Origin: Apostichopus japonicus
Lineage: Eukaryota > Echinodermata > Holothuroidea > Aspidochirotida > Stichopodidae
Assembly (NCBI RefSeq): GCF_037975245.1
Contig: NC_092576.1
Coordinates: forward strand, 5,874,001-5,938,000
Direction of reading: 5' to 3'
DNA length: 64,000 nt
Shown here one piece after another: positions 1 to 12,500 of the stretch; positions within the stretch are counted from its first letter, which is position 1; every line of letters begins with the position of its first letter. Under the pieces are notes generated by a model, which was not told where the DNA came from, did not search any database, and saw nothing but the letters and a program-made list of their open reading frames with translations. The translations under genes and the position numbers were made by a program.

Positions 1-238
1 AATGCAATGTGGAGATGCTATTCTGTTTGGGTAAGGATGTCAATTGCATGGTATTGTTTTAACTGTAGTTGAATGCAAGGCAAAATTCATTACAATTTAA
101 TATGATGGTTCTATGTTCCTTAGACTTAACAATTTATACATTTTGGACTGGAGAATGGAACTTGGTCTGAGGGAAAAATATACTACAACTTTCATTTGAC
201 ATGGAACAAGGTAAATGTCTTTTTTTCTTCAATTACAG

Positions 239-568
239 ACACGGTTGTCTCATCAGATAAGTGCCAGACTCCGCAATATCTGCAATTGGGAAAGAAAGGT
301 ATAATATCATGCAACTTTCCTGGTGGTTTATATGGAACAGTTTGGTACAACTCGTCCAATTTGACTAGCGAAGATCGACAACTAATTTCCAACAGAGAAA
401 GTTTTGTATTTGAACCCGGATACGAGTCGGGAGAATACAGTGTTCAACCTGATGGATCTCTTGTTATCAACAAAGTTTCCACCAAACATAATACTTATTT
501 CGTTGTATCAACATTGGCGACTACAGAAGATGATCCAATCGTTGAATATGTCCGTGTAGTTGTCTACG
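239..568 (+). CDS. Gene 1 exon 2: N-terminal V-like Ig domain (Ig1)
   Basis: 330 nt, phase 1 to 1, after a pyrimidine-rich AG and before GTAAGT. The product has a B-strand-like ISC, a WYN tryptophan and a GSLVIN strand, followed by STKHNTYF where an Ig F strand should end in Y-x-C. That cysteine is absent. The only two cysteines lie 16 residues apart near the N-terminus (DKC and ISC). Predicted N-glycosylation sites include NSS and NLT. After about base 75 this exon is far more diverged from gene 3 than the intron before it. Confidence 0.85.
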
Positions 569-3500
569 GTAAGTCGTTTTCTTTGACAGCAACATGCATA
601 TCTGTCGAAACACTGAACCGAGTTCAGAGTTTGGAGCGAAGAGATAGAGCACAATGCAACGTGGAATCCACAGAAAAAAAAAACAATAACAGGTTCAGCA
701 TTTCGACTGGCGCTTGATAGAGCCCAACGAAACATGTCATAAGCATAACTCAGGTAAATCCCTCGCATAAGTTTTAGATACACGCCTGTTCGTTTGATCT
801 CCGAACCCTTTTCTGTAAACTTCTCTAGCTCATGTAAATATTCAACCTCAAGTCATCCTCCGATAAGAGAACAATCCAGCCAATGACCAATTTTACGCCT
901 ACTATTTGGAGATTTCTTCTCAGAAATTGTTTGCGTTCATAACGAATAAAAGCTTGGTAAAGGATTCCTCGATGATCATCACATTCTCCTATCATATCTC
1001 GTTATCATGTTTCAGACATGTCTCCCTTTAGCTGACAATAAAAGAAGTCATCGGTGTTTTTTTTTCATTCATCAATCCATCCCTTTATTCATCTACTCAC
1101 TCACTCATATGTTATTAAACAAACGATGAAAAAAAGAGAAAAGTGAGACTCTGTCCGCATAAAAACCATACACAAGATCAAATATTCTCATGTGATTAGT
1201 AGCTTACTTTAATAGAGTTGCAATGGTTCAACAGTGTGAAAAGTTACATTACTGAAATACCATTAGCACTGAAGCCACTTTCATAGTGAGAATATATATC
1301 TAACCGTCTAACTACACTGCATCACATTAAGACCCTATAATGAAGCTACGAATAAATATAAATAACATGCAGTGTCCACCTGACAACTGGATGTCATTTG
1401 GTAATTACAGTCGTTAACATACTGTTTTCAGTTAATCATCTAACTATAATATCTTTGTGAGGAACAAGCTAAAGCTTACATTTCCTATTGAAATATTTAA
1501 CAAAGAGTACCGACTTCCTTGCGCCCTTTAATTGTTAGTAAACCCAACACAATTAATAGTAGACCATATAAACATGCCTAATACTTTTTGGCTGGACACT
1601 ATTATTGTAATACGTCTTTCTTTTCACAATTTGCAGATAAACCACCTGAACCGTACCCAACCATTGATGCTACTGGATGTTACCAGAAATCATTATGCTT
1701 TTTAGAACTAAACGCTGCTTCAAGTTTAAGTTGTAATGTTTTACGAGTAGGTGAAGTATTAGATGATTTGTCATGGAAGTTAAGAACTTACACTGGGGAT
1801 GGACAGATCTCTTCTCAGTCGAAATCTGTAACGACCAGTGTCAATGAATTACAATCTTACCATACTGTTGTGAATATTTCGTTACAAACCTCTCTCTCAT
1901 TACGTGTATTCGTCTGTGCAGCGAGAAGCGATGTGTCTGAGGTAGGTAACAATGAATCTACGATACTGGTTGAAAGCGGGACACTGGAAGCATCTAGCCA
2001 ACATCTGCTTGTAACACCTAATGAAAAAGTGGTTATGAACTGCGGGAAAGATGTGTCATTCTTTGTATGGAAAAAAGTGGGTCAGACGGAAGAAATCATA
2101 GCTTTTGGAACTAAAAGTATGAGTGAAGTTATGATCCCTGATGGGTTCACATTGCAAAATAGCTGTCTTGTCATTAACACGGCTGGAAAACCTACCCTGG
2201 GCACGTACACGTGTGTTTATAGCACTGACGGTGTAACAACGAAATTTACATCAACTGATGTAACTCTTCAAGGTAAGATCGAAGTTAAAGTGCGAACCTT
2301 CCCAATTACTATTTATTTGCAGGTTAAATTATATGTGGTGTGCCAGTTTACTTAGTAAACCTGAACTTATAGAATGTTTTTCTTGTTTTGATTTGGAATT
2401 GAAGGAGAAGTGTTGCTGATAAAGTGACTTAGTATTAATAATAACTTATATGTACTTTTACTTTTATAAGGTGTATAGTTTTGGATACCGATTTGATATA
2501 AACCCCTATATATCATCCACATGCATGTTTGGGCTACCATGATCCTATTTAACATAGCAGTGTTGATATTTTATCTGGAGATGATGTCAACTTGTATTTG
2601 GAATTGTTGTTATTCATATTTTGACCATTTCTCTTGGCATTTCAGAGGAGGAACGACGAACTGGTTGGATTGGTGTTGTTGTGTTCTTTGTGCTCTTGGT
2701 GTTATTGATTTTCATCGGAGTCGTCCTCTATCGATGTAAAGGTAATTTACTGATTAATCAGTAAATATCAATCTTACTCTGAAGTATCTAATAGACTCCT
2801 GCTTAATTGACTGATTGATTTTCGGTTCTGGTTTCTTTTGCACTCAGGCTGTTGTCGAGGCTTACTTAGATAACTCTAGACTGTGAAATGTTTTCCCGAT
2901 CAGGTATCTCTGCTTAATTTATATTTAAATACTTCGAAGCCATTGCAAATAAGTGATTCCTAAATATCCGATTCAGCCTTTCCTTTCCCCACTAACGGCT
3001 ATTCCATGTTCCCATCATTGATAAGACATTGTGTTAACTCCGACTTGTAGAATGAGGGTAGGGGTGGGGGTCTTCCATTACAATAATAGGGCATTCCCTG
3101 CAGATAACATCCCAGGTACAGTACACTATCATGAGGAGGGTCTTCCATTTCAATAGTAGGGCATCCCCTGTAGAATACACCCCAGTACACCATAACAAGG
3201 GAGTCAGATTGCAACCGCGTACAGTAGCATGAGGGGTGGGATGAGGGTCTTCCATTGCAATAATAGGGGATCCCATGCAGATTACACCCCCCTCCCCCCA
3301 TAAACTATAATGCGGAAGACCTTTCATTGCTAGGGTATCCCCTGCAGATTGCACCACTCGTACACTAGCTTGAGGGGTGGGATGAGGGCCTTCCAAAGCA
3401 ATAATAGGGCATCTCTCACATATTACATCCCCCATATACGTTTGATTAAGCCTCTCCCAGATGTTCTTTATGACCTCTTAACCCTTCCTGGTATAGAATC

Positions 3501-6500
3501 CGGGAAATGTTTTCCTGTGAGACATGTTCTTTCACGTGATAAATATGAAATAGCATATAGATTTTTTAAGCTATTGACCAGAACAAAAATGGCTGCATAA
3601 CTTATTCGTTAAGACACACAGTCCAAAATCATACTTTAGTCAATACTTTAGTCAACGAGGTACGTTATCAACATGTAAGATTATTACATTAAATAACATT
3701 AATATATAAAATAAGATAAATAGATGGAAAAGCATAGATTATTTTATGCTATTGACCAGAAAAAATGGCTGCATAACTTCTTCGTTAAGACACACGGTCC
3801 AAAATCAGACTTTAGTCAACAAAGTATACGTTATCAACATGAACGATTTAAATATGAAATAGCATAAATCGATGAAATAGCATAAATAGATGAAATAGCC
3901 AAAAAGATGAAATAGTATATATAGCATAGATGAACAGAAGCAATAGATTAAACGGATGATTAAACGGAAAATTAAACAGATAAACAGATGAAATGAATGA
4001 AATAGATATTAAATAGATGAAATAGATGAAAAAGATGCAATAGGTGAAAAAGATGCAATAGGAGAAAAAATGCAATAGGTGAAAAAGATGAACTAGATAA
4101 AATAGATGAAATAGATCAGAAAGATGAAATAGATCGAATAGATTAAATATATGAAATAGATCCGATAAATTGGATAGATTGGATAGATTTGATAGGTTAG
4201 TTTGATTAGAGAAATTATAAAAATATAGAGAGATTAGAAATATTAGGTATATTGAAAAGATTAAATTGATTGTGCTATTTAAACGTTACTATACATGAAC
4301 ATGCTGACATAAAACTAGGCAATTAACAGAGCAGATTCGTTTACAGAGTATTTTAAGTCTCACCGACTGAGAACAAGTCGTGCTTTGGGTGTGTTCCTAT
4401 CATCAGCACTATAACAATGAGATGATCACTTTGTATATTTATGCATCATTACCTTCACATAAAGAGTGGTGCAGGTCATTTCTTTAGATCAGAGTTCAAG
4501 TTGTCAATGCAGTTTCTGTGAAAACGAATGACTCACATCCCACAGATCTCAGGCGTCAAGTTATGTACATAACTATATATTATCTTACCTAACGTATGCC
4601 GTTTGAAACTTGTGTCTTAATTATTAATACTTTTATTTTCGCTGTCAGAACTACAGCTTGCATTACTCAGATAAGTAATACAGTTTATATCTTATCTACA
4701 GTAGAGCGTAATTCCAGACAAGTATGGAAAATATCACAACAGCAACTACTCAATCCGGGGGAAAAGGTGACAGAAGAAAAATTAAAAGGTGTGTAAGCTA
4801 TCTATATTTAGTTGATTAATTCATGGATTATTTACAACTTTCAATAACTGTGTATTTAATTTTGATGTAAGAAGCGATGCTTTCTCAGTTTGGATTAACA
4901 ACTTTTCCTGTAATGCACCTGCATATAAGTTTAACTTAAAGTGACCCAGAATGAAATAGTAACAAGTATAATGTTGCTACTCATAAATCGATTTTTGGTT
5001 TCGATAAATATCGTAACCTTTGCATTCATGATGGCGTATGTGTGTATGTATGCCTATGTATGCGTTTGTGAGGCCCAGCTTGTAAACAGGATATCTCAAG
5101 AAGGGAAGTTGGACCAACTTCATGTTGTAGATGCACCACATTGAGTACAAGAAGCCTATTGTTTTCTGTGTCATTTGGGGTAACCAGGGGTCAAAATGTG
5201 GAAACCTTGTAAACACAATATCTCAAGAAGAGAAGCTTGGGCAGACCTCATATTTGGTGTGTAAACGTACCACATGGAGCACAAGAAGCTTATTGTTTTC
5301 TGTGGAGGTCAAAGTTGATTAGGGTTACTAAGGGTCAAATTGTGAAAACCTTGTTAACGCCATAGCTCATGAAAGGAAGATTGGGCAAACCTCATATTTA
5401 ATGTGTAGAAGTACCACATTCAGTACAGGAAGCCTATTGTTTTCTTTGGAGGTCAAAGGTCATTTAGGGTCGCTAGGGGTCAAATTGTCAAAACCTTGTA
5501 AACACAATATCTCAAGAAGAGAAGGTTGGACCAATTCATATTTAGTGTGCAGACGTACCACATTGAGTACAAAAAGCCTAAGGTTTTTGGTGTAGGTCAA
5601 AGGTCATTTGGGGACAACAGGTCAAATCGTGACAACCTTGTAAAAATGATATTGCAAGAAAGGACAGATCTCATATTTGGTTTTTAGATGTACCATAGTA
5701 AATTTAAGGAGCCTATTATATTTTTTGGTGGAGGTCAAAGGTCATTTGAAGTCAGCAAATGCCAAACATTTACTTCACGACCCTCTTACCTGTCTTTCCA
5801 CACTAACACATCTTCCTAAACATAATATCGTAAGGGAAGCTTGGACAGATCGCATATTTGATATGTAATTGTACCACAATTGTACAAGAAGCCTTCATGT
5901 TGTGGGTGGAGGTCAATGGTCGTTTGAGTTCACCAGGGTCAGATTGTGAACTCACGTTTTACAAAATATTTCAACAAAGAAAGATGTTATATTTAGTATG
6001 TTGATGTATCTATCACATTAAGTGCAAGAAGCTTGTTGTTTAGGTCAATGGTCATTTCAGGACAGCATGTGTCATTGTGAATGTATTGTTTGTCACATCG
6101 CACTGCTTTTCACTGTATTACTAATATCAAGTATGTTGTACACCCTCACTATACATTACGTCAGATCCATGCAGAAAATAGCTGAATGTTACATCATCGA
6201 AACCATTATTCATTTTTGCATTCTGGTTATTTTTTCATTTTAAAGAGTGGTGTAAGAAAGTTATAATTTGGAAAGACGATACTCGAGATACACATGATGG
6301 GATAGTGGAGAGGTTGAAGGAAGCATCTGATAAACAGGTGAATTTTTTTTTTTTCAAAGACTTACCTTACTTTCGATAAAGTGTGAAAAAGCAATATAGA
6401 AATGATGTGGCTAAGCTTGATGTGCTTTTGTCAAACCATGATAGGTGATGGCAGGATCTGAAAATATGAGGCATTGAGAATAAATGTGACCGATACTTAT

Positions 6501-9500
6501 AGTTGCATTCATTATTTCATTTTATCTTGTTATAATTTCAAAAAAAAACATTAGCTACACTATCGAATAGGTTAATGTGTACATCTAACAAGTGATTGTC
6601 CAATATATTAAACCGTTTCAACATGTCGTCTTAATTCCTGATGTTTCGATACATTGGGTAAAATAATGGACTTCGTAAACGCAAACGTGATGTTGAATAA
6701 CTATCATGAAATATGTAAATTTGTTGCATATTTGTGAATATAATTTGTAACATTCAAATGCTAAAGTTTAAGGCGGTTAAGATGTGAATAACATGTCAAA
6801 CAACTGTGTTAAATGAAAGAAAACTTTTTTTGTGGCACAGAGGTGGGCCATTTTTCTTTGGTTACCGTTCATCTCCATTGGCCAATAAACCTATTACTTC
6901 CCGATCCACAACATGTTTGGGGCTTACTTATCCAAAACTAAACCTACAGGCATTACGTAATTAAATAGAACCATCGAGCCAAGAACACCAGCTACACTAA
7001 TATCAATATCACTTACTTAGCTAATTTGAGACAACTGTCATATTGCAATTTTCAGGTTTCATGTTAGGATTTATTTTACACGATAAGACACACCTTAGAT
7101 TGCTATAGAAATTGTAAACTATATTCCTGTTGGTCAATCCTTGAATTACTTTGTAACCCATCCAGATAACTAATGCTGATAATTTTTTGAGGTTCCTCAT
7201 GCATGATTCTCAAAGTTATTATGTAGTTAATTTCTTGAATAGGTTGACATTGAATGGATTAAACTGCAAGACAGCTTCAAGTCAGTTGAAGATAACGGAG
7301 AAGCTGTTAATCTAATCTCTGGAGCAGTTTTACCTCCGCTTAACAATTTGAAAAACTTGGAAATTGTAAACAAGAAATGGCAGCAATTGGACATTACCGA
7401 ATGGATAAATATCCTGAAATATGCATGTCACGGACGTAAACCAACCAAGATCATGTAAGCATAGTTATAATGATCAGTCGGCTATTATTCAGAATGTCCG
7501 AGTAAGAATTACATTTAATTTACCAACTTATTGAAATGATTCCTGTTAGAGTATATCTACATGTGAAGACGTTTCAGCAACATGTCGCACCATATCGTGC
7601 TTACTTACACATAATATATATATTTAGCGAATTGATTGATTTATCTACCAAAGAAATACGGTGGTGTGCTCCTTCGTTTGAGCAGGCTGAATCAGATGTG
7701 AAATGGAAACAAAAAATGATATTAAAAACAAGAATACTTGAAAAACTTCTTTGGGGACCTAATAATAATAAGATTAATGGACCCTTTTAGTGTATCTAAT
7801 TACAACAAACTGACGAATTTCTACAATTACTTCTCACAGGATTGAACTCATTCTGCTGCCGTATGACTTTGAGAACAAGTTGAGCACGTTAAAAAAGAAG
7901 CCATGCGGTAAGAATGCAGTTTAACAAATTAATCTTTACAAATAAATTGATCTTTACAAGAAACTGTGGATGAGGTGAAATGTAGTTGTGTAAATGATTG
8001 GAACTACACGATTAAGAACAACGACTAATGCGTTTATCAATATCCTGTGTTCAACAGGTTTGAGAAAAATGGAGATTTGTTCACGACTTTATCTAAATTC
8101 GTAAAAGCCACTTACTTAACGACTGGTAGATGAGCGAGTCAGTTGAGCTTAACAATCAGTTGAACAGATTATATTAACATTTCTATTGACCTCATGACTG
8201 AAAAAACACAGTCCCAGTCCATTGTTTAATCCTAAAGGGTCGCAACCAAGCAAATTGCTTTCATTTTTGTTCAGTTGATATTTTCGTCATATATGTTTTC
8301 AGGTTCTAGTTATGGGTTAAACTTTTGTTTATTTCAAGGCTTTTAAAATAAGCTTGGATTGTTATGTAAACCTGGGTGCAACTCGGATGGATATCAGATC
8401 ATTAACAAATTTAAAAACTATGTTCTCCAAAGAACAATGCATCTTCCATTGGCTTCTTCTCTTCCTATTGTTAGCATATAGGCAGTACACCGAGAGTTGA
8501 CGACATGCACAGTCCCATGTGAAAGGGGGTTCTAACAAATTTGAGTTGTGAACAGGACGCCAGTAAATTTTAATATACTTTAATATACAGAATATTACTT
8601 GTGCTACAAATACAGATGGCACAATTCATCTCTTTAATCGATAATTACTAAGTTCATCAATTATCATCCTCAAAAAGTAAATAAATGATACATGTCCGAA
8701 TGCAGTATAGACAAAACGGTCTTTTACTAAATGTTTTACATGTTCAAGTTTTCATAGATACAGACTAAAGAAAATTCTTTTTACGGTCTCTTTCAGTCGA
8801 GTGGCAAACTTGTGTTATATCTGCAGTACTGAGAATGAGTTACGAAAATGAACAGTGGGAGGTATGTCCTGGTAACATTATGTTATATGAAGATATCAAT
8901 TTTAAACACACTTTTACATAGTAGAAGAAAAATAACATGGTCAAATCCATTGGTTTTAACCTTAACAACACCCTTCATGTTCTTACCAAGGTCTTCTTGC
9001 ATACATATAAAGCTACATAATATTAACTCATCATAAGTTATTTGTTTATTCACACAGAGTATTGGACCACGTCCTCTGAAATATGAAGAATATGAAAAGA
9101 TCGTAAGTAAACATTACTTAATAAAATATCTTTCAACCCAGTGCAAACAAGAATGTGAACAGTAAAAGTCAACAACACTAGATTCCATACAACGACTCTC
9201 ACATTTTTCAAGTTTGGCCCAATCATGTTTTACATCTGGAAAAGGGGAGGGCGGTTGCATCACGGCTTTTAAGATAGAACATAACGTTTAAGTTCTGTAT
9301 TAAACTTTTGTGTGATTGCCGTTGGTGAGCATATACTGCACAATATACGAACTGTGTTAGTAAATAAATACACAGAAATAAGTTCATTTCCATTTTCAGG
9401 AGAAAAAAATTGCATGCACCTTTTCTCTCCGTGTTAGGTTTGCATGATCTGTGTATTTGGGTGATAATATTGAACTTCATGTCCTACACTTGTATTGCAG

Positions 9501-12500
9501 GTAGAGAGGGCAAATGAAGAAATGGTAAGTGAAAGGGTAGATTTATTATCTCATTATAAGTGGAAATCATGCATGTAACTTTCATCAGATTAATTTTTCC
9601 AATTATTCTACAAACAGGGAATTATTCTGTAGATGTTGTGGTAAAATTGGTAAAAATATCAAAGAAAAGATTGTACGTCAGACTTAAGTGTAAGGATTTG
9701 TACATGTGTTTACAATTTGAAATGTGTATGCCACTTTCTTCTATTCAATTATGTGATCCATAATATTTGGGTTGGACGAGATATGGGTTTTTAGTGTATA
9801 AATCACTACACTTCTGCCGCTCTCTCGTTTTTCCTTTCCACAAATTGATGTGATCTCAAAAGACTCCAGGGATGGCAGTTGACTGGTGGGCTGGTCTGAC
9901 GGGCGTTAGTCCCCCCCCCCCCTCCTCTTGGTCCTGCTAAAAGACGGTTTTGTAAAAATATTATGGAGCAAAAATAATCTTCAGAAACTAAAAACAATTT
10001 TAACCAGTCAATACTTGATCAGGCTTATATTTTCACAACGAGCATAGCTTCATTACACATCGGTACTGCCGTAAAATAAATGCCCGTTTTAAAACCGGAC
10101 TTAATTAAAAATAATTAAATAAATAAAAATAAATAATTAAAGTAAAAATTATCGTCGAATGATCTCATTATGTTACAAATGCATACTTGATAAAATATCA
10201 TTTTCTCAAAATTTCTATGTATACTTTTCGTTACCGGACATGCCTACACTGTCATACTTAATACCTGCCTTAGGGTACGTAACTTTAAACCTTACTTATT
10301 TGCTTGTTACACAAGCCGTCGAGGTATAGTTGGGATGAGTCTAAATATGTAATCATAATATTGGCGGAGATAGAACATATTTTGAAATAACCAATTGTCG
10401 TTCTTTAAAGTCGACGTTTTGAGATTAAGGGACGTAATTTTGAGAAAATTTTTGAAAGTTTGAGGTAAAGTCGTTTAAATTTGCAGAAAAATAAACAGTC
10501 AAAAGTTTGAGAATATAGAAGTTTCATGTAAAATAGTCGAAATTTTGGAATATAACTTTGGTAAGAAATCAAACAAGAGGTAAAAAAATTCGATGAGATC
10601 GTCATTTTGAGATGAAAAACAGAAATGTTGGGTATTACAACTTAGACTTCCGAGAAAAAAGCTGAAATTATATGAACAAAGGCGAAGTTTAGGGGTGAAG
10701 CAGTCACAATTTAAAGATAAAATGTTGAAGTATACCATCTGAAGTGGCCTAACGAAGCATCAACAAAAGTAAACTTAGTCTAGCAACCAAGGGCGGCAGA
10801 ACCGGGGGGGCACGTGCCCCCCCCACTTTTCCTCAGGTTAAAAATGTGACCTTTTTCTACATAAAAATTGAGGTGTCTCAAGTTAGCAAGAGGCCAGGGA
10901 ACCAGAATGAACACTCGGGAAGGGCCGTTTCCGGCCATCTGAGGGGTTTGTAAAACCAAAAATTTTCTTGTACGCTCCGCGCCAACCAATGGTGGCGCTC
11001 TGCTCAGATAGTCGTGCATATAACTTTGCAAATCCTTGCTACGCCCCTGACTTTTAATGAATTTCTGTGGGTCAAACTCAAAGCTATTTCGAATGGGACA
11101 AATTTGTTAAGATATTAACATAATCCTTGTTTCCCAATTTGCACATTGGATATTGCAGTGCTAGTATATATGAATATTTCCCTTGAAGGGGGGGAGGCGT
11201 TGATGGAGTGATGTGTATACGCAAATAAGATAATACAATAAGAGTTATAAAGGGTACTAAATATAAGGCTGCATCAGTCCAATCGAGTTTCTGCAAAGTG
11301 CCCTTTGATGTCGGTGCCCCCCCCCAGATTAAAAGTGCTTCCGCCGCCCTTGCTAGCAACAATACCCAAACTGGTAACTGGTTATGATTCTCCCCTCCCA
11401 TGCAACTGCCCGTACTTTTGATAGCGCCCCTATACGTACATCACTGTCCGTTGCTGTTAAGTTTGCCTTTGACTTCACAAAGGAAAAACTTCGAGAAATC
11501 TTGGTCATAGTCCCCTGTTCTAAAATGGGATCCACCGTTCTTGGACTCACGCGTAAGAGGTAGTATACTTAATTTGATGCCTTAACTGGTTGTATTCTAT
11601 GACACGTGATTCCATTACATTACCTGTACAAATTGCAACAAATTATATTTTTACTGCAACTAGTATTTTTAGGTATAACTGTGTGTAGTAAAGTTGGTTA
11701 AGATGTAAATTGCTGTGTAGGCAAGCAATAAATACCTGCTATGTATTTGCTATGCATAGGAAAAAATTGCTCCTAAGAAATATATACTGTTGTTAAACAC
11801 AGAGTGACACAAACCTTAAAATGCATTACTACATGGTTAGTGATGTAAAATCACAGGAGTCAGAGGTAACTTTATAGAAAGAAAAGCAATTGGAAGAATT
11901 AAGTGCTAGAATATATACACTATGAAGCATTGCCTACACACCTGTAATATTATTTGGAATTCTCGATTGGTGTAGACTTTATAAGATGCGTTAGGAATCC
12001 TTTGTCTCAGAAATAACACATACGCATTTCCTGATCAAGGAGTTGAATTACAAATAGGTTTTAGGGTTAGAGAGGAACGACGTTGCTCATTGCAAATAGT
12101 GATATAAATCCTCTGATATGTCTAGACAGTCTGATCAATGAGTGAATTCTCTTTCAATCTGTAGAATAAATTGTGTTGAGAAAATTGGCAGAAAGTTTTC
12201 TTAATGTTGGAGGGATTCACAAATTATATGTACATATAAACAAATGCTGTATCAATCCTAATTTCCGGAAAGTCGAAGTACAAACAAATAGTGTGTGTGG
12301 GAGGGTGGGGTGGGGGTGGTTACAAATAATGACTTTAACAACTGATTTGTATTAACTAGAAACGTAGACGGGAGGGGAGCCGACTGAGGCCTGGGTGCAA
12401 ACATGATTGGGGATGCCCTCATTGCCCTCCCCAACCCTCATGCCCTCCCCGTCCCCTTGATGCTGCCACTGCGGTTATGACTTTAAATGGTAGATATATT

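Larger units (their letters stand above)
5070..6015 (+). repeat. Diverged ~130-150 bp tandem repeat with AGGTCA direct repeats (gene 1 intron 5)
   Basis: Units contain TTGTAAACACAATATCTCAA, then a TACCACATTGAGTACAAGAA-like stretch, then AGGTCAAAGGTCATTTG. Related units occur at 24750-26700, 51040-51620, 58990-59250 and 59815-59960, so this is a dispersed family, probably old. Confidence 0.75.
6338..9500 (+). other. Gene 1 introns 6 to 10, nothing further recognised
   Basis: Between the exons listed, these introns match 51883-54994 at roughly 93-97% with small indels. No repeat or element was recognised. An open frame at 7536-7790 is conserved only because the intron is. Confidence 0.55.

Noticed and set aside
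7536-7790. 84-codon open frame, nearly identical at 53129-53353
   Set aside because: It lies in an intron that is equally conserved outside the frame, and its start differs between copies. No splice or family support.
9058-9102. Full ITAM in KYEEYEKI
   Set aside because: Only one Y-x-x-I is present and spacing does not fit two ITAM halves. Reported only as a tyrosine-rich motif.
9806-9997. Minus-strand frame repeated at 55271-55459
   Set aside because: Conserved only as part of intron 11 and includes a C homopolymer. No coding signs.
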